Made by a program: the position numbers and the translations under genes. A DNA stretch of 64,000 bases from Aphis gossypii (lineage: Eukaryota > Arthropoda > Insecta > Hemiptera > Aphididae), in NCBI RefSeq assembly GCF_020184175.1, contig NC_065532.1:11904001-11968000 (forward strand). Direction: 5' to 3'. The notes under the pieces are model-generated. The model worked only from the letters and a program-made list of their open reading frames with translations. It did no database searches and was not told the origin of the DNA. Position 1 is the stretch's first letter. The number at the start of each line of letters is the position of its first letter. Below, in pieces: positions 42,801-57,300 of this stretch.

Positions 42801-45227
42801 CAAAGTTACCATTTTATTACTTTTACCAGATTTTATTTTACACTTGCCCAATTCAATATTTACTAAACTCTAAAAATTATTTTAATGATTTAGAAAAATA
42901 TTAAGTATAAATATTAAAAATAAAAATGTAGTTCTTATGCAAATACATTATGTTGATCATAATTCATGAATAATAACATTATTTTATATCACCCGCTACT
43001 ACTTAATTATTAATAATTTCATTTTGTTACACTGAAAAATTTAATTACTGATATTTTGGTGTGTAGACAGTAACGTAAGTAAACACAGTTCAGGGTCGAG
43101 GTCACAATAATATTATGTGTGTAGAATTTTTTTCGGGTCGAATGTCGATACGTTATCGACTCGTCATGTCATAATACAGTATACAGGCGTTCCTTGTTTG
43201 TTTTTATATTTGTTTATAATATATCTGTCCATTTCAAGAATATTTCCTTCAGTGCACACCTATATAATTGAAAAACTGTCCATCGGCAGATTCCTATAAT
43301 GTGTCGGACATTATAGTCTTATCTCACATATCCGTTCGCACTTTTACCTCGAGTATAAGAGTATATACGGCCGTAGTTTGACTGCCGTCTAAGGGTGTTA
43401 TTATTTTTTTTATTTAAACGTGTCACTCGCGATCGCAATACATAGTAACAACGATCCATATCTGGGTTTTTCCGATTTCTTCGAACGCGCTGTGGAAATA
43501 TTTGGTTTCCGATACAAGCCGCGTGGTATTGACACGAAACTTTAAAAGCACTAGCTGTCTCGTATAAAGTGAACAACGCAGTTATAATACCGATATATAT
43601 ATATATATATATAGGCCTATACCGCTCAACTCGGAATCTGAATACGCGATGACCGTGAGGGAATGGAAAAATATCATGATATAAACGTCAGAAAATGCGC
43701 ATATAATACTCTGTTGTGTTTTCCATAATATATATTTATGTTTTTGTTTGCGCTCTTATTTTGGCGTTTGCATGAGAACGCAAAAAGAAACACGTCGCCG
43801 CGTGCCTGCTGCCTCCGTCGACGGCCGTGGAAAAAGGGAGACACACACTCGCACATTAATAAATAATAATACACACGTGGAAAACGTGAAAAGCAACGTT
43901 TCGAGTGCAGGTTATGTACGACGAAAATGTGTTTTCGAGCGCGTTGGAACACGTCTGCCGAACGGGGTCGCACGAAGAGAATGGGAACCTTAATAACTTT
44001 TAGTCGAATGATTTTACGCGTGAGAGAAGACCACGGTGGCTTAAGACGTATGTGTGTGCGTGTGTGTGAAAGTTGAGTTAGTGCGCGTGTGACGTTTTTA
44101 TATTTATCGTGAATTGTTTTTACCTCATAGCAATCGTTGTCGTCGTCGTAATCGTCGTTCGCGGTATTCCGGTTGTATATATATACCTACGCGAGTATTC
44201 GTATTTGGTATACTCACTCTACGAAGCCGTATATACGAGCCTTTAACTCCGCCGATATAATCGATTGCGCTCGGGGGGTTGTCTAGCTTTCCCCCTCATA
44301 CACGCACAGTCCGAACGGTGAAGCGGTTGACTTCGGCCAAAGGGTCGCATACAGTGTCCCGAAAGCGAGATTCTATATACACAATACAATAATATATATA
44401 TATATATATTATATACCTACCTTTGCAAATGCCCAATACTGTTTCAAGTTTTCACCCTGCTGCAGTGCGGTGTTCATTGCTGCGCGCCGTGGACGGGGCA
44501 TTAGCGTTATAAGATTTATACTAATATACATTTGCGGGGCGCGGTGGAACTGTATTTAGGTTACAACCCTATATACAGGTATTGTTTGAAAACAAAAAAA
44601 AAAATACATCGAAATTCGATTCGATGGTTTTCATTGTATTTCTCTCGTCCTACCGATCTTTTATTATTATTATTATTTTTTTTTTTTAGTTTAGTTTAAG
44701 AGCTTAATGGTGTAAACGTTAATGTCGGTAGACTGGGAAAAAAAAACATCTACCTACCTACTGGGATTAATAATTTTCTTCGCGTCGGAAAGTTACTCGC
44801 GATAGGTCATCATGTGGCGCGTGTAATATACCGAAACGAAAAAAGTTTTCTCGCACCAATGTATAATAATAATACGTTTCTGTTGTATACTGTTGTGTAA
44901 TAGTAATTAAACGGCACGTGCGGCCGTTGCAGTAGCGCGGCGGTGAAGTGACTTGCCGACTGTACGGCTGTGTCATCAGTCAAAAGATCCGTCTTAATAC
45001 GAGAAAAACAATAGTTCGTTTTCAAAATAAATTGGTATTTGAACCGTATTACAAATTATTAATATATATATATATCTTCGCGGTTGCCACGGGGAAACGA
45101 TTTCGGGATAACGGGGCGGCAGACTATTGAATTATTTTTTAAACGAAACGGGAGACGACGTGCAATACCGGAATATTATAGTCCATACTAATTCTCTCTC
45201 TATATATAATATGTTCTATGCTGGTGT

Positions 45228-45310
<83 letters not shown>

Positions 45311-48300
45311 ACGCGTAATATTATATTATATTTCGACATTATGCAAAGTAAAGAGAAAAAAAAAATGAAAAATGAAAATCGAAATTACGTTCTTCGCTGC
45401 CAGCGCGCACACTAAAACGAGTTAAATCTCGTAAACACAGTAATGTGATTTGAATGTATTATAAAGACGAGATTTACTGCGAGCTTCCCTGTACAGGTAT
45501 ATCTATGTAGGTATATATGCATATTATATATAAACGCGTGGCTTTCAGATTTTCAGACGTGATAATATAAAACCGTTTGCGGGATATATCGTATTATGCG
45601 GATTGTTTATTAAAAAAAAAAATCCTACCGAGTTTCGCAAAATGATTTTATTTGACTCGTAAAATTATGTTACCGACTGCGTACGAACAGTCACCGTCCA
45701 GGGGTGGTCAAACAACGGTCGTCCGCTGATGATTTCATCATTGTCGGTTCCCGGTGGTTTCTCAACGCCTTTATTGATAAAACCGCAGTATTATTGCACT
45801 CAACGGTGATGTTTCTATTATTATACTGACACGTCGATATCAGGTAGGTACCTACCTACCCATATATTACCCGTTTACATTATAGTATTATTACTCGTCC
45901 GTAATGTGTTTAATGGACAGTGTTCCGATCGAATGGACCCGTTTTCTGCAGTCTATAGAAAATAAACTCACGTAAATCTCAGAAGGAATAATGTTTTCCG
46001 GTACACGTTTATCAAAAAAAAAAAGTTTGAGCACTCCTGGTCTATATGTATAAATAATAACCTCACATATAATACGTCTCGGTGCTGCCGCCTGAGCGAT
46101 TTCGAAAAGTTTGTACGGTTACAGCTTACAATATTTTATGTACAGGCACGTTCTGCAGCTATCCGTAGGTGCAGAATCACCGATCGAAATTTCAGGGCAT
46201 GGTACCTATTGTGTAAACTTTAAAATGCTTATATAATATTTTGTAAGTATTATAATAATTGTTAAAAGCCATAATAGTTCAATATTCGACATGTTGACAT
46301 TTTTTGTTCATGCATTTTTTGAAATAACAATAATAATAACTATTATAGGACTCGGATTTTAAAGCATATAATTATGCTTCTTTTTTATACATGGGATAGA
46401 AATCTAATTTTTGTACATATAAATTCGTTCCACGTCATTTTGATTCCAAATTAACCAATTTTTTTTTTATGTAAATACTTTTTTTTTAAATTAATCCAGT
46501 TGTGTATTTTTTATGTATTTATTATGCTATTGTAATAAAATAAAAATAATTAATAATTAATGTAAAAACCCAGAATGCGGATATTAGATTATTATCGTTT
46601 TTGTTATCAGCTTGTTTATTAAATATAATATTAAAAGTATAGATTATCGATTTACATATTGTAGCCCTCGGTACCTATAAAAAAATACGGCCAGGTTAGG
46701 TACGGCCAGCATGCCTATAACATCGATATTGATCGTTTCAAAATTTAAGATTTAATGTTGTAATTTGAATCTTCTGGTATAAAGTATGCACCGATCACTT
46801 CAGTGGATGTACAGAGTTCGTTTTCTATGTATTTAAATATTCTGTCGGAGAATAGAGTCAATTTAACTACTGCAAATCTAGGGAAATACATGGTAAATAA
46901 TTATTTTTTTTATTTAAATTAATTTTACACATTTTTTTATTCGTTTTTTAACCAGTTCATGTTAATTTTTGGTCATAATTTTTTTTTTTAAATAAATATG
47001 CTTCTTTTTTGCTGTATTTTTAAAACAATAGTGCGTGCTTTTTTTGTTACTTACTATGTTTTAAAATCCGAGCCCTAATAATAACATATTATTAAGGATT
47101 AAGGATGACACGATTAAACGATTCTGCGTGTGATGTATTGATATATTTTCCAAAAGAAGCGAATTCTTTTCAAAACGGCGAGTGTTACTGCATAAAAGAT
47201 TTGGGGGCGCATAAGTAATATACACATTTGTCTATAAATATTTTCTAACGTTAACTGAAAATATACGTACCTATATAGAAATGATAAATAAATTATTCTG
47301 GGCAATATATAACATACTCTGAGATGGATGTTATATAATATTATTACGATGCGTATGTTATACCTATATGCGTGTTTTGTGTGCAGGTATGAGCGATAGC
47401 CAATTAACTTAAATTATATCGCCGCCGTATCACTGAAATGTATGCGTTTTCAGAGCTAAAATATTATTCCGCTCACATTATAACAAAATAATGTACATAG
47501 ATATTTCGCGTGCGTGCTCTCGGTGTAGCGGTTTTGAAATTTACCCGCGGAAGAGAGACGCTCGCGTTATCGCCTTGTGTTTCGCTGGATATGTTTCAAA
47601 CCCCCAATTAGCGGAATGATCAAATTAGATCTCATTCTATGCAGTAGCATGGCGTTATTATAATATAATGTTAAGGTTAACCCTTGTGAGTATATATCAT
47701 ATACGCGCGTGTGTAATAATAACAACAATGATTTATAAATAACCGACGTAATAATAGGACTTCTTATTATTATTTTAGTTTTCTGCGGCCTTCTGAGCTC
47801 GACGAGACGCGCAAACGCGCGCCTGTGCGTATACTAAATAACAATGTTGTGTATCTATTGTTGTTGTGAAGGGTGAACGGGGTAGTAGGGCGTGAAAAAC
47901 GGTTTAATTAGTATATCAAATCGGTCTCGTTTTCGCAATATTATAATATCATTATCGGATCTCTGTCGAAGTAAAAACCGTATAATATAGATTAAAAATC
48001 ACAACGTATACGATCATACGATATTTTAACAAAAAATACACGAAATACTGATTGGTACCAACCGATCCTTCTTTTTTATACTAAAGAATAATATATTTTA
48101 TTCTATTTCTTCTATCTTTATAATATTCTTATTATTGTGCTTAATAAAATAAAAAAATAGTTGATTGTTGTACAATTTTACACACACGGCGTGTATGTAG
48201 ATTTTCGACGCTAATAAGCCGGAAAAAATGTATATTGCGTTATGACGACGTATTTTAATTGGCCGAGGGTAGATAGGTACCTACGTAGCTCATGGAGGTT

Positions 48301-51300
48301 CATCGATCGAACGGAGTAGGTATATTACGCGAGCATATTATGAACGTTTTTCTACAAAATCGACAATTTTATTATTAACGCCATAATCATATTATGTAAT
48401 TTAATGTCACCAAAATGATTTATCATCGGCCATCGTTTTCATTATTATTAGCATATACCTGCATACCATAATTTCAATGTCCAAAAAAGGTCTTAACTTT
48501 CTAAAAAAATTAATTACCATTACTTATTGGATAAAAATTATGAAACACTTAAATTAATTTCACTTTAGTACTGTATTAATATTTAATGAAAAAATAACAT
48601 TTGAATAACACTTTTCATAAGACATATTATACATAATATACATCATTTATAAATAGTATAATTATGATTGATGATTATTGAATAATGATGGCAGTGGCGC
48701 AACAAGGCGGGTCCAAGAACTACAGAATATCTATTATTATTGTAATAAAAAAAATAATATAGATTTTAGTTATCATAATATACTCGTGTAGCCCAAAAAC
48801 ATAAGACTAATAAAATACGTTGCTATAATAATTACCACACATAAACTTAATAATAACTATTTTATCGATATAAAAATGTAATTGAAAGAATTAACACTTT
48901 GATTTTTGATCAATTCGACATTTAACACGCTCCAGGAGAGAAATTCCTCCTCAATTATAATTGGTGTCAATTGTACAACCAATAATGGACTGTATAGATA
49001 ATACAATTAATTCTAATATAATATACTTATCGTTATTTATTTTTTATCGTAGAAATAAAATAAAACACATTTGTTTCATTTTTAATTTACAATAAAATTT
49101 GTTTGTTTTGAATTTCGATGAATGTTGGACCGTTTAAATTGGAAAATTTAGAAAACTCAAAAGCCCAGCGATCCCGCTCAGTGTTGGAAATTTAGTCACA
49201 CACGATGTATGACACGGTCTCTTCAATACTATATACTTTCGTACTATGTGCTTGATATATCAAATTCTAATATATTACATAGCTATTATACAGGTAGTAT
49301 AACATTAAATAGACTACCGTCATGTACGCTTTTCGTGTAGGTATAATAGATTTTCGTGTAATATAATATGTATGTATGGGTGCACGCTAGTCGCTATACT
49401 GAAAAACGCCGCTTTTCAGGAATGTGTTCGAAACATATTATTCAAAAACCCTACTCCGTCTATGTCTAATGTAAATAATTATATATTTGTATTTTGTATG
49501 CGGTATAGTATATGCCATATGCGTGTACTGGAGGCGTTCTGCGGACGAATTTTTTATGTTTTCGGTGTAACGGCTGTTATTCATTGGTTTTAAATAATAT
49601 CTTTGCGCGATAAATTCTGAAAGATTAAACTGAAACTTTTAGAACCGCTGTGCATATAAAATCCATTATCGTGATGAACATTTTAGTGCTCGGGATTACT
49701 GTATACCAACGTTTATCGATTAGTTGCGTGCGGAAAGTTGTAACCGGCAGACGTTTGATTTATGACGTGCCAGAGAAATCATCAACGACCGTTTTTTTTT
49801 CCTTTTTAATTTTAAAAACTGTATAATTTATTTTTCTCTATTTCTATTGTCACAAATGTGACGAGACGTCGGAGATGGAAAAATATTTGAACGTATATTA
49901 TTATAATAACTAGGTGCACGGGACAATATAATATGCGACCCCGTGCCTACAGCATCTGCAACAATTTGTAAAAGAAAATTAGGAAGAAGAAATAGAGTAT
50001 CGACAACAAACGTTTTCAATAATAATGTTCAAGGTATACGTTTTTTTTTGTTAGTAAATGGTTTTTTTTCTTTTATGAATAATTAAATATTAAATTATGT
50101 TTATAAACTGTGGTTGGACTCGCGGGACTGTGGAAGTGCTGCAGAGACTCGGAAGCTCAGAAATTATGACGTGTTATATTGTTATACGATTTATAATATA
50201 GTTATATACAGCGATACTGGAGACAATAATACAATATATTTGACGCTGGTCTCCTTAACGGGTGATTAACTAAGCATAATTATTTATCACATTCTTTTTA
50301 AAACTACGTGTTAATTTGAACTCTGGTCTATTGGAGTTTTTAAATTAATATTATAACTTTAAATGGTTAGATTTCTTATGACTTTGGAAAATTCAAATTA
50401 ATGTTCTGTCATAAAACAAACATCCTTTTTTTAACCAAAAGCGCTTTTTTGCACTTAATTGTTAAGTAAATAATTATATTATCTTATGTCAAATTATAAA
50501 AACATTAATGCAAAGTATCGTCAACGTGTATACAAGACAGCTTCATTTTTAAACTTATTTTTTCGGTTATAATATTTTGATATTTTCTAATAAAAATAAG
50601 ATGGTTAACAACTAGATAGCTTCGATTATTACTATTTCCAATCTACTATGCAAAACAAGTTGTCTAGTTTTGTGTGTAATTGCCTATAGACAGCTTCGAA
50701 GCTCTTTAGAATATTTCTCGCAGTTGGAACTGTCTTGTTATTACACTGATACAATTAATTTAAATACTTATAGTTTCTGAGTTATTATTATTTATTATAT
50801 TTAAGTAAGTATAATAATTCATGGTAATTAATTTAGAAAATACAAAAACCGTGATGATCTATTAGGATTTTATGATTTAAAAAATGTATATAAAATAATT
50901 GTTTGAGTAAATAATATTATATTTACGTTTAACTTATTCACCAATTTGTAGTAAAAAGTGTAGAGGCTCTTATTTAGTTATTTATTAAAATTAGACGGTC
51001 TAAAAAACTTGTATCGTCGTAGAACACTTCCCAAACGACACGAAAAAATGTAAGTACTTACCATGAGAAAATATGGTCTTAAAACGTAGGTAGGTACTTA
51101 CAGTTCTGAAAATAAAATTGAATGAATGTATAACTTGAGGTTAAAATGATGGCGAAAACGTACACGTGGAATATTATGCTCTCTCTCTATCTCTGCAGTA
51201 TAGGTTATATAGTACCCATCATTAATATTATTACCATATAAACTTATATCGCGAATCAACGTATATTAAATAATCATCACGTATTACGGGTAATAATATC

Positions 51301-54300
51301 GGATAATGTAGACGTTAAGTGAATTATTATATAGATACTCGCACTTTACGATCACAATAATAATATAGTATATTATGTTATCTATCAATCATTATTTTAT
51401 GGTTTCGACAGAAACAATAATATGATTTTATTTGCACATATACAGCCCATGCTGCAGGTGTTGTACAGTGTATAATAATAATATGGCGAATACAATATTG
51501 TTGACTATTGATGTGTTATATTACTTGTTTGAAACTATATAGACATCGTTATGGTATTACGTCATATTGCCGAATCGAAAACGTCGCCGAGAAAGCGTTC
51601 CGAGACGATCGATCAACTATCGAGTAGACGCGTTATACGCGCGTCACGCCGTACTAGACCCATACGGTATAGTTGTATTACTCCGACAAGTAAAATATTG
51701 TTAAATTTTTTATTTCGTTTAAAATCACTGTTGAATTAATTTCATTCTGATAAGAAATTTGAAATGTTTTTTTTTTTTTTGGGGGGGGGGGGGGGTCTCT
51801 GCACATTATATACAAGACGAACGTTCGTGCTGACTGAGAGCTGTATAATGATAATATGTGGATGTTATAGAATTATTATTATGCGTTGTACCTATACAAC
51901 TTAAAAAAAAAAAAAAAAATAATTGAAAAGACTTAATTTTCTGCTGAACAAAAATTTTGGAAAATTCAAAAATTAGTCCTTTATAGCTATAGATTTTGGC
52001 CTTCCGGAATACATTTCATTCTTCAAAACCATCGTTTGGTTATAAAATATAAATTCACAATTTTAACTCGGACAAATATTGCAAGCATATTTTCCTCGTT
52101 GTTCTCTTGATCCAACTACGAGAATGTTGAACTTTTGTCTTCGGATGTTTTTTTCTTGTTGTTATCTACCTTCTTAAAGTAAGCCCATTCGGTAAAGGTT
52201 TAAAAAAATATCTGTCAATCTACTGTTCAGATATCAACCAAACGACTATACGCATCGGAGCATTCACAACAGCGTTTTTTTTTTTTATATATATACATTC
52301 TAATATAAATTGTAATTGTTTTTAATAATAAGTATTTTCTGATTTAATAGTATACTTAAGCTCAGAAAATCCAGTATTCCAGTGCTGGTGACATTTATTC
52401 GTTCGTATAAAGCTATATATGTTATATAGAAGTTGACTTTTTCAAAAATTATTTTTTTCTCATTTCACCGAGTATCTTTAATCTATATACGTGGAGGACA
52501 TACATATACACATATGATTCGAACTCGGAAAACTATAATGAAATAAACTTTCGATTATCACGGTCCACGGGACGGGATATATAATTTAAAAACTCATTTG
52601 TTATTTTCTTCTGCATTCTGATAATTACGATCATCTATATAATATTATTATTCTATCTACGATAATATTCATTGTCGTATTACACATTGTGCAGTAAGGT
52701 TATTACCCCGCGTATTACATTAGATCTTTAAGTCGCTGTAGAAAATAGTCCACCCTTTAAAATTACACTGTCAGTCAACACACTTGGGAATAGGGTGGGC
52801 CGTGTGCAGCGTATTTGGCGCCATAGATTTTGGCAAGTGAAGCGACGCCTCACTAAACTTCGAACTAAATGTTTCGTTTACAATTTCGTACATCGCATCC
52901 GTTAGATTTATGGCGATGTCTACGCATATTTTGTTGTTTTTCGTTCGTTTGCGACGATACTCCCGAATTATATAGGTTTTAGTTTTGTTTAGTATAATAG
53001 CCTCCATATTGTTGCCTTTTTACACAATATGTATATTGTATAATATTAAAGATTTTGGAAAAGTCATCTGTTCTTCGGTACAGTTCGGAGGCAAATACCG
53101 ACTGAAACACATTGCACTGCAGCACATTCATTTCTGTTTTGTTTTGTTTAGTTTATTTTTTTTTTTACAAAAACGCCAAGCTATTCCTTAATCCTCTGGC
53201 AATTGTTTAAAAAGTAACATAACTCTAAACCGGGAAATTAATTATTTTTAGACCATTACGTATAACATATAGCTTGTACCCGTTGTATGCTGAATATAAT
53301 TTATTATAGTTTATACAATTAAAATATGTGTACAAAATATCATGTTACGTTAATAAACGACTTTTGGCGTAAATTAAAATTATCATAAAAATGTTAACGT
53401 GTGGACGTGTTATATTTAATAATCACTGTTTGTTATAAATTAATTCATAGTTACTTTTATTTTGATTTTTAATAATATCCGTTCGTTCATATAATATATT
53501 CAAGATATTTAATATTATGATGATTTGTATTGAAATTACAATATTATACCGTTTTTCCATTTATAAATGATTATTAATTTAACAACTAGTTAGGTTCTTA
53601 ACATTACAGATACAAGTATACAGCGCAATATATTATAGCGTAATACTATTGATTATAAACTATACAGTACTATTTATATTCAGTAATATTATGTACTTTA
53701 TTGAATGAAAATATTTTTTTATATTAAATTTTCATCCATAAATTATTATTATCTTATTGAATTATATGGTTTTTTTTTATTTATCAACAGTGTTATTGCT
53801 CTGCTAGCTATAAATAATATTTAACTTAAATAAAAAAATTATCTCCGTTATAAATTTAAATTATAATAATTAATATAATTAAATTATAAATCAGTTGGTA
53901 TCTACTACCTATACTTGAATACTTCAAAATCTGAAAAATCATGTAGGTATGTTCTTAAAACTATGTTTATAACATAAATATTATAATTTATTAAATAATA
54001 AAAAAAACGTAAAGTAAGAAAAAAAAATTGACTGGATAATTAGTATTATAGTAGCTGTTGCCTTTTGAACACTCATATTTTATTTACCTTTGCTCAAGGC
54101 ACTGTTGTTATTTTTATGTATTATTATTTATTGTTTTAGATTTAATAAAAATGATGAATCATTTTTTGTTAACAATTACTCTAAGAGGAGCTTGATATAC
54201 TATAATATTTATTTAGGTTTAGTGTTTAAACTAATAACGTCTTAAAAAAATATTAATTAATAAAAAAAAAGGACTTAAAAAAATAATTAAGTTCTCAATA

Positions 54301-57300
54301 TTAGGTATATATAAAAATAAATAATTTCCTAGTCAGTTTATTTTCAAAATGTAATTAATTAATTAATTTAGTATTCACTAATTAGTATATGACATAGACT
54401 TCTCGATAAATCTGACATTAAAACTTTTAGTTTTATTATCAGAACCTGTAGTAATAGATACTCTAACTAGTATGAAACCAGTGTCATCGCAACTATAATA
54501 GGTCACAGTTGATGGATCTCAAATGCACTCATACAGTCATACATGAGAGACGCAGATTACTCAGATACACTTACATTTATAAAACAAATATTTACATAGT
54601 ATACGAGTATTTAATTTTAACGTTTTAAAACAATTTTGTGTTTATAACAAATTAATTGTTTAATTCTCTTAACATTATTATTATGAATATATTATATAGG
54701 TATTAGGTAATAGATATAAACAGGTATTGTAGGAGTATCTAAAATAATGGTCCGATAAAACAATTCTCAAAAATAATAATACCTAATATTATTCATTAAA
54801 AAGTAAATGTTGATTAACAGATCGTCTGTGCAGTCATTATTCACTACCGCGTAAAATCTCAACAAAATCTGAAAATTATTCAAAACAATTTCTAACGATA
54901 CGTCAATGTGGCCCCTCCAGCGGTCGTTAATAGATATATTTTATATTTTTATGTATACCTACTACACCTAACGTACAAAAAAAAAAAAAAAAATGCTGGG
55001 TAGCAAACAATACGTGATCGGTACCCGCGAACGTCGATTTCAAAACGATGCCGCGCACGTATTTTTATTTTGATTTCGTACGGCCATAGAACAATTTTTT
55101 CATCATTGGGAATCGATTTCGGGATAACTATAGCGCGAGGCCACATATATTTTATGCCGACGCAGTGGTCTGAAATATAATCTTAAGCCGGGTTCCCTCC
55201 ATACCGTGTCGTGTAGAGTGGAATATATTATTATTATTATTTGTAGCTGAAAACGTGTTATCAACATTTTGTTACACCCTCGTGTTGAATAATAATATAA
55301 TAATATATAGGTACAGAACACAACATGACAAGGTGTAATGCAAACCTGCAGGTGAGTATCACAGTCGGAAAAAAGTATGATAGAAACATATTGAACGTGC
55401 AGTAATAGGTACAATTCATAATAATATTATTAATAATTTAACGTATGAAAAAATGTGCGGAAATCGAGTTGTACTGTCCGATTTCGGTATTTAATTTTCA
55501 ACTAGAAAAGCTAACACCTTACTCGTGGGACGAGTGACTCTAAAATATGATTGAGTCTCGTATAGTAAAGCGACACTGTGTATATTGAACTATACTTAAA
55601 TCAATATAATATAAATCCAAACATTAGATAAATAGGTACACCTTAAATATAAATACAGTTTAACCGACAAATTCCCGATTCCGTCGTAATTAAAACACGA
55701 AAAGTTTATGAGAACTTTTTTTTCGTGTATTACTATCGTGTGTATAACACATATCAAATCATTCGTGTACTAATGTAGGTACACTAGGTAGTAGGCACTA
55801 ATAATCATTAAAAACAGAACTATTAAAAAATATGTCAATACGTGTAAACCAATAAAAATGTAAAACTAACTAAATGGGTTGGCCTGAAGAATGACCATTA
55901 TTGTATAGTAATAATTTAATAAAATTGTAACTATACAAAAAATAACTAGTTTTGGGATGGGTAACAGGTAACAGCAGTGTACAATTTAAAACAACTTCGC
56001 AGAAAAACGAGAATACATTTTTCGGGTAAACAGTGAGTTGCAATCCGATTCGTTTTTAGAGTTTGAAGTATTTATTGGTTTCAAGTTTAAAAATAACCGC
56101 TCCTATTACCCAACTATATCGCACACACTATTTATGAACAAATACTCAACAAAATACAATTTGTTTAAAACAATTGTGATTTTTTTACAATTCATTTTTT
56201 GAAATACATAATGTTTGTTGGCTTTACAAATGTGCGTGTTATGTATTTTTTCACAAATGAGCCATTGGGGTATTCTGCAAAATGATTTAGGTAATAATAT
56301 TTTTGTTCTGTTTTTAATTTATTGATTGTACAATCTGAAAATGAAGTTTTTTTACAATGAGCAAAAATAGATTTAGGATTTATATAAAATAAGATACGAT
56401 AAAATTAATAATTAAACTAAATTAGCTATATTTTAAGAGACCATGTCTCTGGAACCTATGTGCTTAGATAAATGAGTCATTCACTTATGGAACTTTGTGG
56501 TTTAAACTTTAAAGCGAAGAGAGTTAGTCAATCAATAGGTCACGACATCAGATTAGTTTAAGGCACCTTCTGGGATTACCAGAAATATCGGGAACAGACA
56601 GTTCTGAGATCAGGAGCTTGCAATAGTTATGGATATTAAAGTGTAGGCGTTTGTAGAATGCTTTGGCAACGTTTTGCATTGTTGATGTAAAGATATATTT
56701 ATAGAGATTATCAATTGAGACATGATTTTGGGCTTTAATTATTAAACAAAGTAATTTAATTGAAATATTTTGATTGTATTAATAAACATGAAATTAGCAA
56801 TTTCTCTATACCTACCTAGTTAGATACTATCTATAAATTCAAATTGGTTTGAATAAGAGAAGTTTATTTTTGAGATTAACGTATAGGTACTTAATATTAT
56901 ATTATATTATACTTTTTTTATATTTACTTATTTATATATTATGAGAAAAAGGCATAATATAGCTATCGAGTACGGTTGTTTAAGGCGAGGAGCTTGGAAT
57001 GGATATGGATTAGTGGATTACCCAAATTAGTCAATGATCTTATTGTAGAAGTAAATTTAGTAATATTAATAGTATTGTTGTGAGTATGATTATTATAAAA
57101 TAGACCATATAATATAATACTACGAGTAAGACATACCCTGTGCAAGTAAATGTGTTTTATAAGAAGTTAGGTACCTACTTAAAATCATTTAACAAGTTCA
57201 AACTATAAATTATTAATATTTTTTAGGTAAATTATTTGATTACATATATATAGTCTGTATTTAATATATTATATTAGAAGGTGTAGAACTTAATTTTTTA

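Noticed and set aside
43674..43993. Overlapping frames of 99 codons (minus) and 81 codons (plus)
   Set aside because: They overlap on opposite strands in a GC-richer patch and neither shows a domain, repeat or splice support.
45127..45415. Three overlapping frames made of Val-Cys or His-Thr strings
   Set aside because: They are translations of the (GT)n microsatellite.
48692..48720. CAGTGGCGCAAC sequence resembling a DNA-transposon end
   Set aside because: No inverted partner or target duplication was found nearby.
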